In this document: positions 1-8,720 of the stretch, in pieces
Numbering within the stretch: the first letter of the stretch is position 1
How the letters are laid out: each line of letters begins with the position of its first letter
Assembly (NCBI RefSeq): GCF_001687305.1
Contig: NZ_LZRK01000003.1
Location: 248,001-312,000 of the forward strand
DNA: 64,000 nt
Direction: 5' to 3'
Source of the DNA: Actinomyces vulturis
GTDB taxonomy: Bacteria > Actinomycetota > Actinomycetes > Actinomycetales > Actinomycetaceae
Translations under genes and position numbers: made by a program
The notes under the pieces: generated by a model
Databases searched by the model: none
What the model was told of the DNA's origin: nothing
Seen by the model: only the letters and a program-made list of their open reading frames with translations

Positions 1-1586
1 GCGCCACTGATGAACTGCCAGGACGACGTGGGGTACGTTCCATTCGGATTCTTCCACCACCACCCAGTCCTATCTTTCTGCCACGATCCCTTCGGATCGG
101 CACCAGGGCGATTGTCCATTTCAGCCTGTGCCAAACTACGAATGTGCCCCATTTTTGAATAGCCAACATTACCGGGACACGCAGTTAATCCGACGTCGCG
201 GTGAGCGAAAATTCGTGGCAATTGTAAAACTGTTCCTACCGCGTAACGATCTTTAGTAAGAATTTTTACAGATGCCAATTCTGACGATGAAGAGAAACCT
301 GCACCGCTAAGGAACCATGCTGCCATCTTACTAACGCTATCGAGCGTTGCAGCAGAAGGGGATACCGACGAGTAATCTCCGAGCATAGAAATCCCCATGG
401 AACCCGTATTGACACCACGCGCATGCCCGCCAATCACCATAGTTCCAGGCGGGGCTGACAGTGAACCATAGCGACCTTCAAAAACTCTACCGAATTTATC
501 GACCAGAAAGTTATAGCCAATATCACCCCATCCTAAAACCTGAGAATGATAGTGATAAACGCCGTACACCACTGATGCAGACTGATCGGCTGAATAGTTA
601 TTGGTTCCTGCAGTATGGTGAATCACAACGTGATGAGCACTCACGACTTCGGGTTCCCAATCCCGAGGAACTGTAGATGAAGCACCCCATTGAATACGTG
701 TCGTTACTGAAACCGGTGGAGTTAAAGGAGAAACTTCCGTCGTTGATACATGATGACTCGAATCATCACCGTCTGATGAATTAACTCGTAACTCTGGATC
801 AAATACTGGAACAGCACCGGCACGAGCCACCGCACCTTTTATCGAACCCGTACTCGATGCAGACATATCGTCTTCGCTGAAAATAGGTGTTGGCTCTGAT
901 TCAGCAACACGCAAATCATCAGGATTAAGAACTTTCTGTCCTTCTGCTTCCGAAGGAACAACAACTAAGCGTAAGTTCTTCGGCAAATTGCCTGCTGCCG
1001 ATGCTGGTCCCACGATCGCAGCCTGGATTGCGTCACCAGACCCTGTAACGAATTCTTCGGTCCCTGCGATATGGCGGTTATGGTCGGGGCCCGACGATAT
1101 GGCTTCACTTAAGAACCACGGCGTCCACCCTTGTTCTTCACGCGCACGAATGTAAAGGGAAACATCATCAGATAGAGATACCCCACCATCCCAGGTCAAT
1201 CCAGCAACAACAAAAGAGCCCACCTCAAGAGGATCAGTCAAAAGAAGCGCATGGTCAGCAATCTCATCATTCTGAACGCTCACACCAGTGGGGGAATGAT
1301 CTGGAGAATTACTATGGCCAATTGAGTGGTTATCCACAAGGTCAGATGCGATTAATCCATCAACAGTCCCGAGATCAAGACCATCGAAAGCGTTAGCTGG
1401 ATTACTCAGACCTGCTTCGCCCACGGATGTGAGTTCACCGTCACTAGTCGTCAATTCCAGGAATCCTACGGGGCGCGGTGAGGAAGAGACCGGCAATTCA
1501 TCCGCAAACGCGGTAACAGGAATTTGCATGCCCATCATTGCCGCAGGCAACCCAGCTGCTACAAAAAAATGGCGTCGAGAAATCAT
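1..1586 (-). CDS. Tat-exported N-acetylmuramoyl-L-alanine amidase with C-terminal wall-binding repeat (3' end outside window)
   Basis: Reading the minus strand from ATG at 1586 gives an open frame of 528 codons that leaves the window at base 1. The N-terminus MISRRHFFVAAG has a twin-arginine motif followed by a hydrophobic stretch and a likely cleavage after AFA, so the protein is probably Tat-exported. After about 260 residues of unrecognised sequence comes a PGRP/amidase_2 domain at about 290-480, with VIHHTAG and AHRDVGLTACPG supplying the expected two His and one Cys zinc ligands. These enzymes cut the bond between MurNAc and L-Ala in peptidoglycan. The last visible residues (GWWWKNPNGTYP...SWQFISG) start an aromatic repeat like that in the protein at 19236-20810. 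An AGAAGG ribosome site lies 5 bases before the start. Divergent from the licD pair, it may bind phosphorylcholine-decorated wall polymer (inference). Confidence 0.88.
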   Translation of the reverse strand, partial: MISRRHFFVAAGLPAAMMGMQIPVTAFADELPVSSSPRPVGFLELTTSDGELTSVGEAGLSNPANAFDGLDLGTVDGLIASDLVDNHSIGHSNSPDHSPTGVSVQNDEIADHALLLTDPLEVGSFVVAGLTWDGGVSLSDDVSLYIRAREEQGWTPWFLSEAISSGPDHNRHIAGTEEFVTGSGDAIQAAIVGPASAAGNLPKNLRLVVVPSEAEGQKVLNPDDLRVAESEPTPIFSEDDMSASSTGSIKGAVARAGAVPVFDPELRVNSSDGDDSSHHVSTTEVSPLTPPVSVTTRIQWGASSTVPRDWEPEVVSAHHVVIHHTAGTNNYSADQSASVVYGVYHYHSQVLGWGDIGYNFLVDKFGRVFEGRYGSLSAPPGTMVIGGHARGVNTGSMGISMLGDYSSVSPSAATLDSVSKMAAWFLSGAGFSSSSELASVKILTKDRYAVGTVLQLPRIFAHRDVGLTACPGNVGYSKMGHIRSLAQAEMDNRPGADPKGSWQKDRTGWWWKNPNGTYPTSSWQFISG

Positions 1587-1749
1587 GAAGACCTTCTGAT
1601 GTTGCGGAGAATACGAGAAAAGATAAAAAACAGGACTCGCCCTTACCGTACATCCTGCACAGCGACATGTATACAGATAAGAGATGAATGTCCTGGCGCT
1701 TATGAGATGATCAACTACTGTCGGCGCTCAGTATATGTTGGAGAAAAAT

Positions 1750-2676
1750 ATGACTTCGCAAAGTCTTGACGATGATGAACTCATCGAAAAGATTCACGTA
1801 CTATTAGGAGTCCTTCTACGCGAGTTTGATCGCGTGTGTAGAGAACTATCGATCGATTATTCCGTCTACGGTGGTACAGCAATCGGCGCTGTTCGCGATA
1901 AAGGTTTTATCCCTTGGGATGATGACGTCGACATCATGCTCACCCGCACCAATTATGAACGCTTTCTCCGTGAAGCCCCCGAGCACCTTGGTGAGGAGTT
2001 TGGCCTTGACAACACGCGAACTAACCCGGACTTTCCTTTTATGTTTACAAAAATGGTGCTCCGCAATACGTTGCTGATTCCAGAATTCGCCAAAAATTCG
2101 CGTTATCGCATGCCATTTTTCATTGATATTTTACCCGTCGATGAAGTACCTGATGATGCAAGAAAATTCTCCGCTATGAAAAGATCCTCATGGCTATGGG
2201 GACGTCTGTTGTTCCTTCAGGGGACCCCTCGCCCGTATCTCATCGGCATTTCTGGCATTCAACGCACGGCAATCTACACAGCCACCTCATTAGCCCATTA
2301 CGGAATGAAAGTTATTCGTCTTACGCCTCGTGTCCTACAACGTCAGTGGGATCGCGCCGCTCGCCGCTATGAAGGAAGCGGATTTACTCGCTACGCAGAC
2401 TTCACCATGCGTGACCCAGAGAATTGGGTTGTCAGCGACGATGAGTTTTTCCCTACACGAGACATCCCTTTCACAACCCCTACCGGAATAATAAACGTAA
2501 AAATTCACCATGAATACGATCGGTTACTTCGACGCGGATACGGCGATTACATGACACCGCCCCCCGTAGCTCAGCGCCGAAATCACGTACCGGCTATTGT
2601 CGATTTTGGCCCGTGGAATGACCTAGTCGAACAGACCGTCTCCCATCAATCTCAATCGGAAGATCACTCAGAGTGA
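1750..2676 (+). CDS. LicD family phosphotransferase (first of tandem pair)
   Basis: A 308-residue cytoplasmic protein of the LicD/fukutin-related nucleotidyltransferase-fold family. The family signature is intact at about residues 40-61: YGGTAIGAVRDKG followed by FIPWDDDVD, whose acidic run binds metal. LicD proteins transfer phosphorylcholine from CDP-choline to teichoic acid or glycan; relatives move other phospho-alditols. I chose ATG 1750 because GGAG at 1740-1743 lies 6 bases before it; an in-frame ATG at 1735 has no ribosome site. The next gene overlaps by four bases (GTGA), so translation is probably coupled. With LicC, LicA and LicB encoded at 12.2-15.0 kb, phosphorylcholine is the best substrate guess, but specificity is not visible in the sequence. 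Confidence 0.88.
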   Translation: MTSQSLDDDELIEKIHVLLGVLLREFDRVCRELSIDYSVYGGTAIGAVRDKGFIPWDDDVDIMLTRTNYERFLREAPEHLGEEFGLDNTRTNPDFPFMFTKMVLRNTLLIPEFAKNSRYRMPFFIDILPVDEVPDDARKFSAMKRSSWLWGRLLFLQGTPRPYLIGISGIQRTAIYTATSLAHYGMKVIRLTPRVLQRQWDRAARRYEGSGFTRYADFTMRDPENWVVSDDEFFPTRDIPFTTPTGIINVKIHHEYDRLLRRGYGDYMTPPPVAQRRNHVPAIVDFGPWNDLVEQTVSHQSQSEDHSE

Positions 2677-3563
2677 ATACCACAGCATGTGACCCACAAT
2701 TGCTCCGTAGTATCCAACTAGCTACCACTGATGTCCTAGTTGAGTTTGATCGTGTCTGCAAGATACTGGGGTGCCAGTACGTTATGTACGGAGGAACGGC
2801 AATTGGCGCCGTGCGCCACCATGGGTTTATCCCTTGGGATGACGATGCCGACGTATGTATGCCGCGTGAAGACTACGAACGTTTTCTCGCGCATGCTGCT
2901 GAATATCTCAATCCGCACATCATGATTGTTGACCCGGAAAGAATTCCCGACTACCCCACCACATTTGCAGTCATTGGAATTCGAGATTCTCAGTTTATTT
3001 CAACGACAGCAAAGGATCGTCCGTTTGTCATGCCGGTGGGAGTCGATATTTTCCCTCTAGATGCCGCCGCACCATCACAGAAGGATTTCAACCGACAGTG
3101 CCGTGAAACATGGCTATGGGGACGATTATTATTTGTGCTAGGAACCCCCCGTGCTGCCACAGGTCTTCCTCAACCCCTTGCACTGTTAGCCAACTCCGCC
3201 ATGTACAGTGCCCACTGGCTTATGCGGGGGATTCATCTGAAAAGCAAAATGATCTACTCACGTTGGAAGTCCATTGCACGGCGTTATGAACACGATCAGT
3301 CCAATGGCAATCAGCGTCTTCTCGCAGATTTCTCCACGCGAGATCCCAAACATTGGTCAGTGACCTATGATGAGTTATTTCCCGCAGGCGAGGCTGTTTT
3401 TGAAGGGTTTACGTTAAAAATACCGCACCTTTACGATCGTGTTCTCGCCCGTGGATATGGTGATTACATGTGCGAGCCCTCTCCGGAAGACCGAGTCAAC
3501 CATCAACCTTTCCACATTGATTTTGGGCCGTGGACGGGGCCAGGGTCATTGTCCACACATTAA
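2673..3563 (+). CDS. LicD family phosphotransferase (second of tandem pair)
   Basis: A 296-residue paralogue of the preceding gene, with the same signature at about residues 39-60 (YGGTAIGAVRHHG then FIPWDDDAD) and similar C-terminal motifs (YDRVLARGYGDYM, then IDFGPW). It starts at GTG 2673, overlapping the stop of the first licD. The pair probably arose by tandem duplication and then diverged, as with LicD1/LicD2 of pneumococcus, which decorate two positions of one repeat unit. It likely acts on the lipid-linked glycan at the inner membrane face before the flippase encoded next. Two acceptor positions or two different phospho-donors are both possible. Confidence 0.87.
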   Translation: MNTTACDPQLLRSIQLATTDVLVEFDRVCKILGCQYVMYGGTAIGAVRHHGFIPWDDDADVCMPREDYERFLAHAAEYLNPHIMIVDPERIPDYPTTFAVIGIRDSQFISTTAKDRPFVMPVGVDIFPLDAAAPSQKDFNRQCRETWLWGRLLFVLGTPRAATGLPQPLALLANSAMYSAHWLMRGIHLKSKMIYSRWKSIARRYEHDQSNGNQRLLADFSTRDPKHWSVTYDELFPAGEAVFEGFTLKIPHLYDRVLARGYGDYMCEPSPEDRVNHQPFHIDFGPWTGPGSLSTH

Positions 3564-3571
3564 GGATCACT

Positions 3572-4855
3572 GTGACCGCATCATCCGATTCCCTCAACGA
3601 TAAAAAACAAGTTGGACGGGATTATCTGTGGAACTCGCTGTCATCACTGATGAGTTCGTTTTCTCTCGTCATCATGTTGATGGTGGTAACACGCAGCGCT
3701 GGAATTGTGGCAGCAGGTATCTACTCACTCGCTATTGCGGTAGGCCAACAATTTCAGACTCTAGGTATGTACGAAGTGCGTACTTACCACGTCACAGATG
3801 TACAACGTAGGTATTCATTCGGAACTTATTTAGCCACGCGTATCGTGACAACAATTCTCATGGTCATGGGGATCATCATCCATGCCTTACGATCAAGTGG
3901 TAATGCCCCCACCATTCTTCTGATTATCGCGATTGCCTCGTTAAGAGTTTTCGATGCCGTAGAAGATGTTTTCTATAGTGAATTCCAACGTGTGGGACGC
4001 TTAGATATTGGTGGGCGAGCGAGTTTTCTTCGTATCACAGCGACCATGCTTATTTTCTGTGGTGGCCTCATTATCACTAAGAGTCTTCTGCACGCCACAC
4101 TTCTTACGTTAGTGTGTTCAACAATCGTCCTCATTATTGTCTTCATTCCGCCAGCACGCCGAATGTACTCTCTCAAGCCACAATGGGAATGGCGAGGTAT
4201 TGCTGCTCTGTTATGGGAGTGTTTACCGCTATTTCTCGCTTCTTTTCTTGCAATGTATCTGGCAAATGCTCCACGCTACGCAGTTGATTCCTACATGGAT
4301 AAAGCCGCTCAAGGCTATTTCGCTATCATTTACATGCCTGCCGTGGCAATTAACATGCTCTCACTGTTGGTTTTCCGTCCGTTACTCACACGTATGGCGG
4401 CTCGTTGGGTGATTGGTGATCGACATGGTTTTATGTCAGTCATACGAAAAGGGCTTTTTACTTCTCTTGCAGCATCAGTACTAGTGGCTATCGTGAGTTG
4501 GTTCCTTGGCGTATGGATCCTTAATCTGGTATTCCATGCCGATGTCTCCATGTTCCGACTCGAACTCATGGTCTTGGTTGCTGCAGGTGCGCTCAATGCC
4601 TTCAGCGTCATTTTGTACTACGCACTCACCACCATGCGCAGACAGACATACGTATTTTTCTGCTACGGTGCAGCAGCCACGGCAGTCTGGTTGTTAGCAC
4701 ATAATGTTGTTGCGCCGCATGGCCTCTTAGGAGCCGCCTACACCTACGGTGGCGGCATGACCGTCTTATGCCTTGGCTTCATCGCAGGTTTGATATATCG
4801 AGGGCCAGTTCCGAGAGTAGTTTCACGTGGCGAACGTAAAGGAGCCGACGAATGA
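3572..4855 (+). CDS. Polysaccharide flippase (Wzx/MATE-like, MOP superfamily)
   Basis: A polytopic protein of 427 residues with about 12 hydrophobic segments and little else. The pattern fits the oligosaccharide-flippase (Wzx) branch of the MOP exporter superfamily, which moves undecaprenyl/decaprenyl-linked repeat units across the membrane. GTG 3572 is preferred because AAGGA lies 5 bases upstream; the open frame continues upstream to 3530, inside licD2. It follows the licD pair by eight bases and overlaps the next glycosyltransferase by ATGA, so the four genes form one operon. A second flippase at 33910-35196 suggests that two different polymers are exported. Confidence 0.8.
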   Translation: MTASSDSLNDKKQVGRDYLWNSLSSLMSSFSLVIMLMVVTRSAGIVAAGIYSLAIAVGQQFQTLGMYEVRTYHVTDVQRRYSFGTYLATRIVTTILMVMGIIIHALRSSGNAPTILLIIAIASLRVFDAVEDVFYSEFQRVGRLDIGGRASFLRITATMLIFCGGLIITKSLLHATLLTLVCSTIVLIIVFIPPARRMYSLKPQWEWRGIAALLWECLPLFLASFLAMYLANAPRYAVDSYMDKAAQGYFAIIYMPAVAINMLSLLVFRPLLTRMAARWVIGDRHGFMSVIRKGLFTSLAASVLVAIVSWFLGVWILNLVFHADVSMFRLELMVLVAAGALNAFSVILYYALTTMRRQTYVFFCYGAAATAVWLLAHNVVAPHGLLGAAYTYGGGMTVLCLGFIAGLIYRGPVPRVVSRGERKGADE

Positions 4856-6015
4856 AAATAGCTGTCATCGTCAACAGTTATCCGCCACGTCTAGGCGGAC
4901 TTGAGTTCCACGTCGAAAATCTAGCCCAAGGATTGAAAAATCTCGGCCATGAAGTTTGGGTATATACCATCTCTGATCATCCTCACGAGCGATGCGACGA
5001 TGGTGTCAAAGTGACGACATGGCGTTCTTTTTTTCCGATCGCTGACGTCATCAGTTTCCCCCCTCTAGGAACACGCAAGCGCTTAACTCAATTATTAAAG
5101 CGCGATGGCATCGACGTTGTTTCAATACACACACGCTTTTTCCCGATGAGTTTTATTGGCTTACGGGCCGCGCATGCAGCATCGATTCCATGTATCCACA
5201 CTGAACATGGATCAGGGTTCGTTGCGGCGTCATCCATGATTGTTAAAATTGGCTCACGTACCGTTGACCTTACAATGGGACGCTACATATTGCGTCACGC
5301 GGACAAGGTCCTAGCAATTTCAGATAACGCGTCTCGTTTTGTTCATCGTTTGGCTCACGTTGATTCCACAGTTTTCTATAACGCAATTAATCTGATACCC
5401 CGCTCCAGTGGTCACAATTCCAATGGAACATTGTCGCTACACCGTAGTGATCATGCCTCTGCCTCTCTCTCCCAGCGATATCCAAATCGTCCGAATCACT
5501 TAGTATTCGTTGGCAGATTAGTTCCAGGAAAAGGCTGGGATACTTTCCTTGAATGCGTCCAAATCCTCCACCAAGCAGGCTACAAAGTGAGCGCAGACAT
5601 CCTTGGGGACGGAACAGATTACAACAGGGCTATTGAATATCGTCACGCATTGAACTTAGATGACGTCGTACAAATTCACGGCCGTGTCGATCAGTCCGAA
5701 GTTCGCGACCATCTTGCTGATTCAACCCTCGTTAACCCCACAATTCTTTCTGAGGGTTTTCAAACCACCCTCTTAGAATCCATCGCTGTGGGAGGACAAA
5801 TTGCAACATTCGACGTTCCTGGTGCCACGTTACTCAAAGAATCCGGTGCACCTGTCACTATTTGTCAGTCTCACAGTGCTTCCGACTTAGCACGTCTCAT
5901 TGCAAAAATGAGTGAACACCCTATGCCCTGTGCTAGCGAAGCCTTAGTTGCTCAATGGACATGGCCTGCTCGCGTCACAGAGTATGAAAACATCGCTCGT
6001 CAAGTTATTCAGTAA
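4852..6015 (+). CDS. GT4 family glycosyltransferase
   Basis: A 387-residue retaining glycosyltransferase of the GT-B fold. The N-terminal acceptor domain begins MKIAVIVNSYPPRLGGLEFHV, a form usual for GT4 enzymes, and the donor domain has FVGRLVPGKGWD at about residue 220 and an E-x7-E element in ILSEGFQTTLLE near residue 300. It would add one sugar to a lipid-linked repeat unit at the cytoplasmic membrane face; donor and linkage cannot be read from sequence. It is the last gene of the licD-licD-flippase operon and ends just before a strong hairpin terminator. Confidence 0.85.
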   Translation: MKIAVIVNSYPPRLGGLEFHVENLAQGLKNLGHEVWVYTISDHPHERCDDGVKVTTWRSFFPIADVISFPPLGTRKRLTQLLKRDGIDVVSIHTRFFPMSFIGLRAAHAASIPCIHTEHGSGFVAASSMIVKIGSRTVDLTMGRYILRHADKVLAISDNASRFVHRLAHVDSTVFYNAINLIPRSSGHNSNGTLSLHRSDHASASLSQRYPNRPNHLVFVGRLVPGKGWDTFLECVQILHQAGYKVSADILGDGTDYNRAIEYRHALNLDDVVQIHGRVDQSEVRDHLADSTLVNPTILSEGFQTTLLESIAVGGQIATFDVPGATLLKESGAPVTICQSHSASDLARLIAKMSEHPMPCASEALVAQWTWPARVTEYENIARQVIQ

Positions 6016-6019
6016 CACC

Positions 6020-6056
6020 TGTGGGTGGGGAAAAATTTTGTCTTTCCCCACCCACA
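6020..6056. terminator. Bidirectional hairpin between convergent genes
   Basis: Perfect 14-bp inverted repeat: TGTGGGTGGGGAAA at 6020-6033 pairs with TTTCCCCACCCACA at 6043-6056 around a 9-base loop. It lies between the convergent GT4 gene (ends 6015) and rmlCD (ends 6081). There is no downstream T-tract on either strand. Confidence 0.8.
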
Positions 6057-6080
6057 ATTCAATAAGTCGTTTACGACTCA

Positions 6081-7559
6081 TTAAGCAAGGCTAGCCACAT
6101 ACTCCACAAGTCGTTCTTCTGCCGTAGCGGGTATAAAACCCGTTGATTCAATCTTCGACAAATCAAGAAGACTCTTCAAAGGCCTCGGAGCAACGTCTTT
6201 ACCAGCAAAATACTCATCTGTAGTAATCGAGGTGACTGAGTCTGCGTTCTTGCCACGCAACTCAAAAACGCGTCGAGCGACGTCTGCCCAACTCATTTCA
6301 GGACCTTCATTTGAGAGGTTATAGGTACCGAACTCAGCCTCTTCACAGTTAATCAAGTGAATGATGCCTGCAGCAAGGTCAGTAGTAAAAGTCAGACGAC
6401 CAACTTGATCAGCGACTACTGAAGGTTCTACTCCCTTATCCGCTAATTGCGCCATGGTTTTAACAAAGTTCTTTCCGTCACCCACAACCCAGCTGGTCCG
6501 AACGATGTAGTGGAAGGGACAAGCGCTCACAGCCGTATCACCACCGACTTTTGACTGTCCATACACGCCGAGAGGGCTAGGAGCTTCATCTTCGCGATGC
6601 GGTGACTGTGTTCCGTCAAACGTATACTCGCTTGAAACATGGATGAGTAAAATGCCGAAAAGAGAGCAGATTCGCGAAAGGTTCGCTGGCCCCACCGCAT
6701 TAGCCATCCATGACTGCGGACGTCCCTCAGAGGTTTCAGCACCATCAACATTCGTCCATGCTGCAGCGTTAATCACCACGTCAATGGCAGACCAATCAAT
6801 TTCTGCCAAGGTATTCATGTCAGCAATGTTCACGTCAGGAAGATCAACCCCGATAGCTTCGAAACCAGCAGCAGGCAACTGGCGCATAAGTTCACGCCCC
6901 AACTGACCATTAGCACCGGTCACAAGAACTCGTGTAGGGCCTTCTTCATCGTGCGTCTGGTCAGAACAATGGCACTGTTCACCACAACATGAATCAGCAT
7001 CGTCAATTGACACGAATGGGATCACAGAACCCAAGCGAGGATGAGCACGATCCTTGTCAGACAAGATTGCCTGGTCTAAAGGAATAGGCCACGTGATAGC
7101 GACAGTCTCATCTGCCAAATTAAGGAACGTGTACTGAGCCTCCGGCGACCAATGATCATTAACTAAATAGGTATAAGCCGTTTGAGGTTCAAGCGTCTGG
7201 TAAGAATTACCCACACCTGCAGGCACAAAAACTGCGGTATCTGGGCCAATTTCGTGGGTGAAGACCGTTCCGAAGGTTTCTCCTTCACGCAAGTCTACCC
7301 ATGCGCCGAAAACACGTCCCGTCGCCACAGATACATACTTGTCCCACGGTTCAGCGTGAATTCCTCGGGTCACACCCACTTCATCGTTAAAAGAAATATT
7401 GTTTTGAACCGGACCAAAATCTGGAAGACCAAGTTCAAGCATTTTTTCTCGTTGCCAATTCTCTTTAAACCAGCCGCGGTTATCACCGTGGACAGTGAGA
7501 TCAATGACCAAGACCCCAGGAATCGGGGTTGATCGTACGGCAAGCGGATTGGCGGTCAT
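6081..7559 (-). CDS. rmlCD: Fused dTDP-4-dehydrorhamnose 3,5-epimerase / dTDP-4-dehydrorhamnose reductase (RmlC-RmlD)
   Basis: A 492-residue bifunctional enzyme for the last two steps to dTDP-L-rhamnose. Residues 1 to about 185 are the RmlC cupin: GVTRGIHAEPWDKYV carries the catalytic His and the conserved Lys, and FVPAGVGNSYQTLEP is the second strand signature. Residues from about 208 to the end are RmlD, with the nucleotide-binding GANGQLG and an SSEYTFDG ... YGQSK dehydrogenase active site. The two domains are joined by an odd linker with four Cys (191, 192, 196, 198) and two His (197, 203). RmlB is encoded separately at 15173; RmlA is not in the window. A GAGA ribosome site lies before ATG 7559. 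The gene ends a GT4-GT2-rmlCD operon. Confidence 0.93.
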   Translation of the reverse strand: MTANPLAVRSTPIPGVLVIDLTVHGDNRGWFKENWQREKMLELGLPDFGPVQNNISFNDEVGVTRGIHAEPWDKYVSVATGRVFGAWVDLREGETFGTVFTHEIGPDTAVFVPAGVGNSYQTLEPQTAYTYLVNDHWSPEAQYTFLNLADETVAITWPIPLDQAILSDKDRAHPRLGSVIPFVSIDDADSCCGEQCHCSDQTHDEEGPTRVLVTGANGQLGRELMRQLPAAGFEAIGVDLPDVNIADMNTLAEIDWSAIDVVINAAAWTNVDGAETSEGRPQSWMANAVGPANLSRICSLFGILLIHVSSEYTFDGTQSPHREDEAPSPLGVYGQSKVGGDTAVSACPFHYIVRTSWVVGDGKNFVKTMAQLADKGVEPSVVADQVGRLTFTTDLAAGIIHLINCEEAEFGTYNLSNEGPEMSWADVARRVFELRGKNADSVTSITTDEYFAGKDVAPRPLKSLLDLSKIESTGFIPATAEERLVEYVASLA

Positions 7560-7628
7560 GAAAATCTCGATTCAACGAATGATTGGCGATCAGGGCGTCT
7601 AAGTAGCCACGAGCGAGTATAACGAGAT

Positions 7629-8720
7629 TTATTTTCTCGTTCTCCACAACACCGCCCCGCCCACTTTCTGTGTTCCCCCATCACGATGACTTCTTCCCCA
7701 ATGGAAAAAAGACCGAAAAGAGAACTGTGCTGCGTCACCTAATCCCTGGAATACTGACCATCGATGAGGACCGTGAAATAGATGGGCTACCGTTCGTAGA
7801 TATGCATATGCAGTCTGCTGTGGTGATCGATAGAGAGAACTGACGATAAGACGATTTCGTACGTTGCAGCGAACGAATAACGGAGATTGCGTACCCATCG
7901 ACTGGGCATGACGATGATCGACTTCAGCACCTCGAATGTATTCAATTGTCCATTGAGCTCGTCGTAAACGATAGGACAATTCTGTGTCTTCGTAATACAT
8001 AAAAAAATCCTCACGGAACCCTTCCATTTCTTGCCAAGCCTCAGCACGGATAGCGCATGCCCCGCCACAGATTCCGAACACTTGTGGAGAATCATGTTCC
8101 AACTGTGCCGGTTGAAGCCATGATCGGTCATAACCATTTCCATGACTGTCGACGCAATTCCCCGTGGAATTAATCAGGAGAATTCCTTGAGAATCGTTAA
8201 CCCACACCTGTCCATTCTGGTCACGGAATCCCTCGGTCTCTGCTGTGGCCTGCTTATCAATTCGATACCGGCCTGCTAACAGCATTCGTGCTGTGACAGC
8301 GCCTAATCGACTAGCCCCTGACGAGAAAAATGGTGCCACTACCGCATCTCTGAAACCAGGACGAGCACAAGCGTCATTGTTCAAAAGGATCAACACATCT
8401 TCACTGAGATCGTTCGCCCCTGCATTCACTCCTGACCCAAAACCCCGGTTACTGTCAGCGACACGTAATTCAACATGCACGTTTTCACCACAATGAGCCT
8501 CGTGCTCGAGGAAGAAACGTAATTCTTCAACTGATTGGTCTCCTGATGCGTTATCAACAATCACAAGACGATCATGGCAACGTAATTGAGGAAGTATCGA
8601 GCGGACGCACTCCTTAGTAATTTCTGGCTGACGCCAGTTCACAATAACGACTCTGGCAGTTGCCACCGCCGCCGATGTACTTTCCACATTCTCATGATCA
8701 CTCAAACGTGGTTCATTCAT
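7629..8720 (-). CDS. GT2 family glycosyltransferase (rhamnosyltransferase-like)
   Basis: A 363-residue GT-A enzyme. ARVVIVNWRQPE starts the nucleotide-binding fold at about residue 21, IVDNASGD and DSNRGFGSGVNAG follow, and LLNNDA near residue 115 is the metal-binding acidic motif in the form usual for WbbL-like rhamnosyltransferases. GFREDFFMYYEDTEL is the typical C-terminal catalytic region. It overlaps the upstream GT4 stop by one base (TGATG) and sits directly upstream of rmlCD, so dTDP-rhamnose is a reasonable donor (inference). It probably works on a lipid-linked acceptor at the membrane. Confidence 0.86.
   Translation of the reverse strand: MNEPRLSDHENVESTSAAVATARVVIVNWRQPEITKECVRSILPQLRCHDRLVIVDNASGDQSVEELRFFLEHEAHCGENVHVELRVADSNRGFGSGVNAGANDLSEDVLILLNNDACARPGFRDAVVAPFFSSGASRLGAVTARMLLAGRYRIDKQATAETEGFRDQNGQVWVNDSQGILLINSTGNCVDSHGNGYDRSWLQPAQLEHDSPQVFGICGGACAIRAEAWQEMEGFREDFFMYYEDTELSYRLRRAQWTIEYIRGAEVDHRHAQSMGTQSPLFVRCNVRNRLIVSSLYRSPQQTAYAYLRTVAHLFHGPHRWSVFQGLGDAAQFSFRSFFHWGRSHRDGGTQKVGGAVLWRTRK

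Noticed and set aside
1735-1749. Earlier start for the first licD gene
   Set aside because: The GGAG at 1740-1743 lies downstream of ATG 1735 and is spaced six bases from ATG 1750, which decides for the later start.
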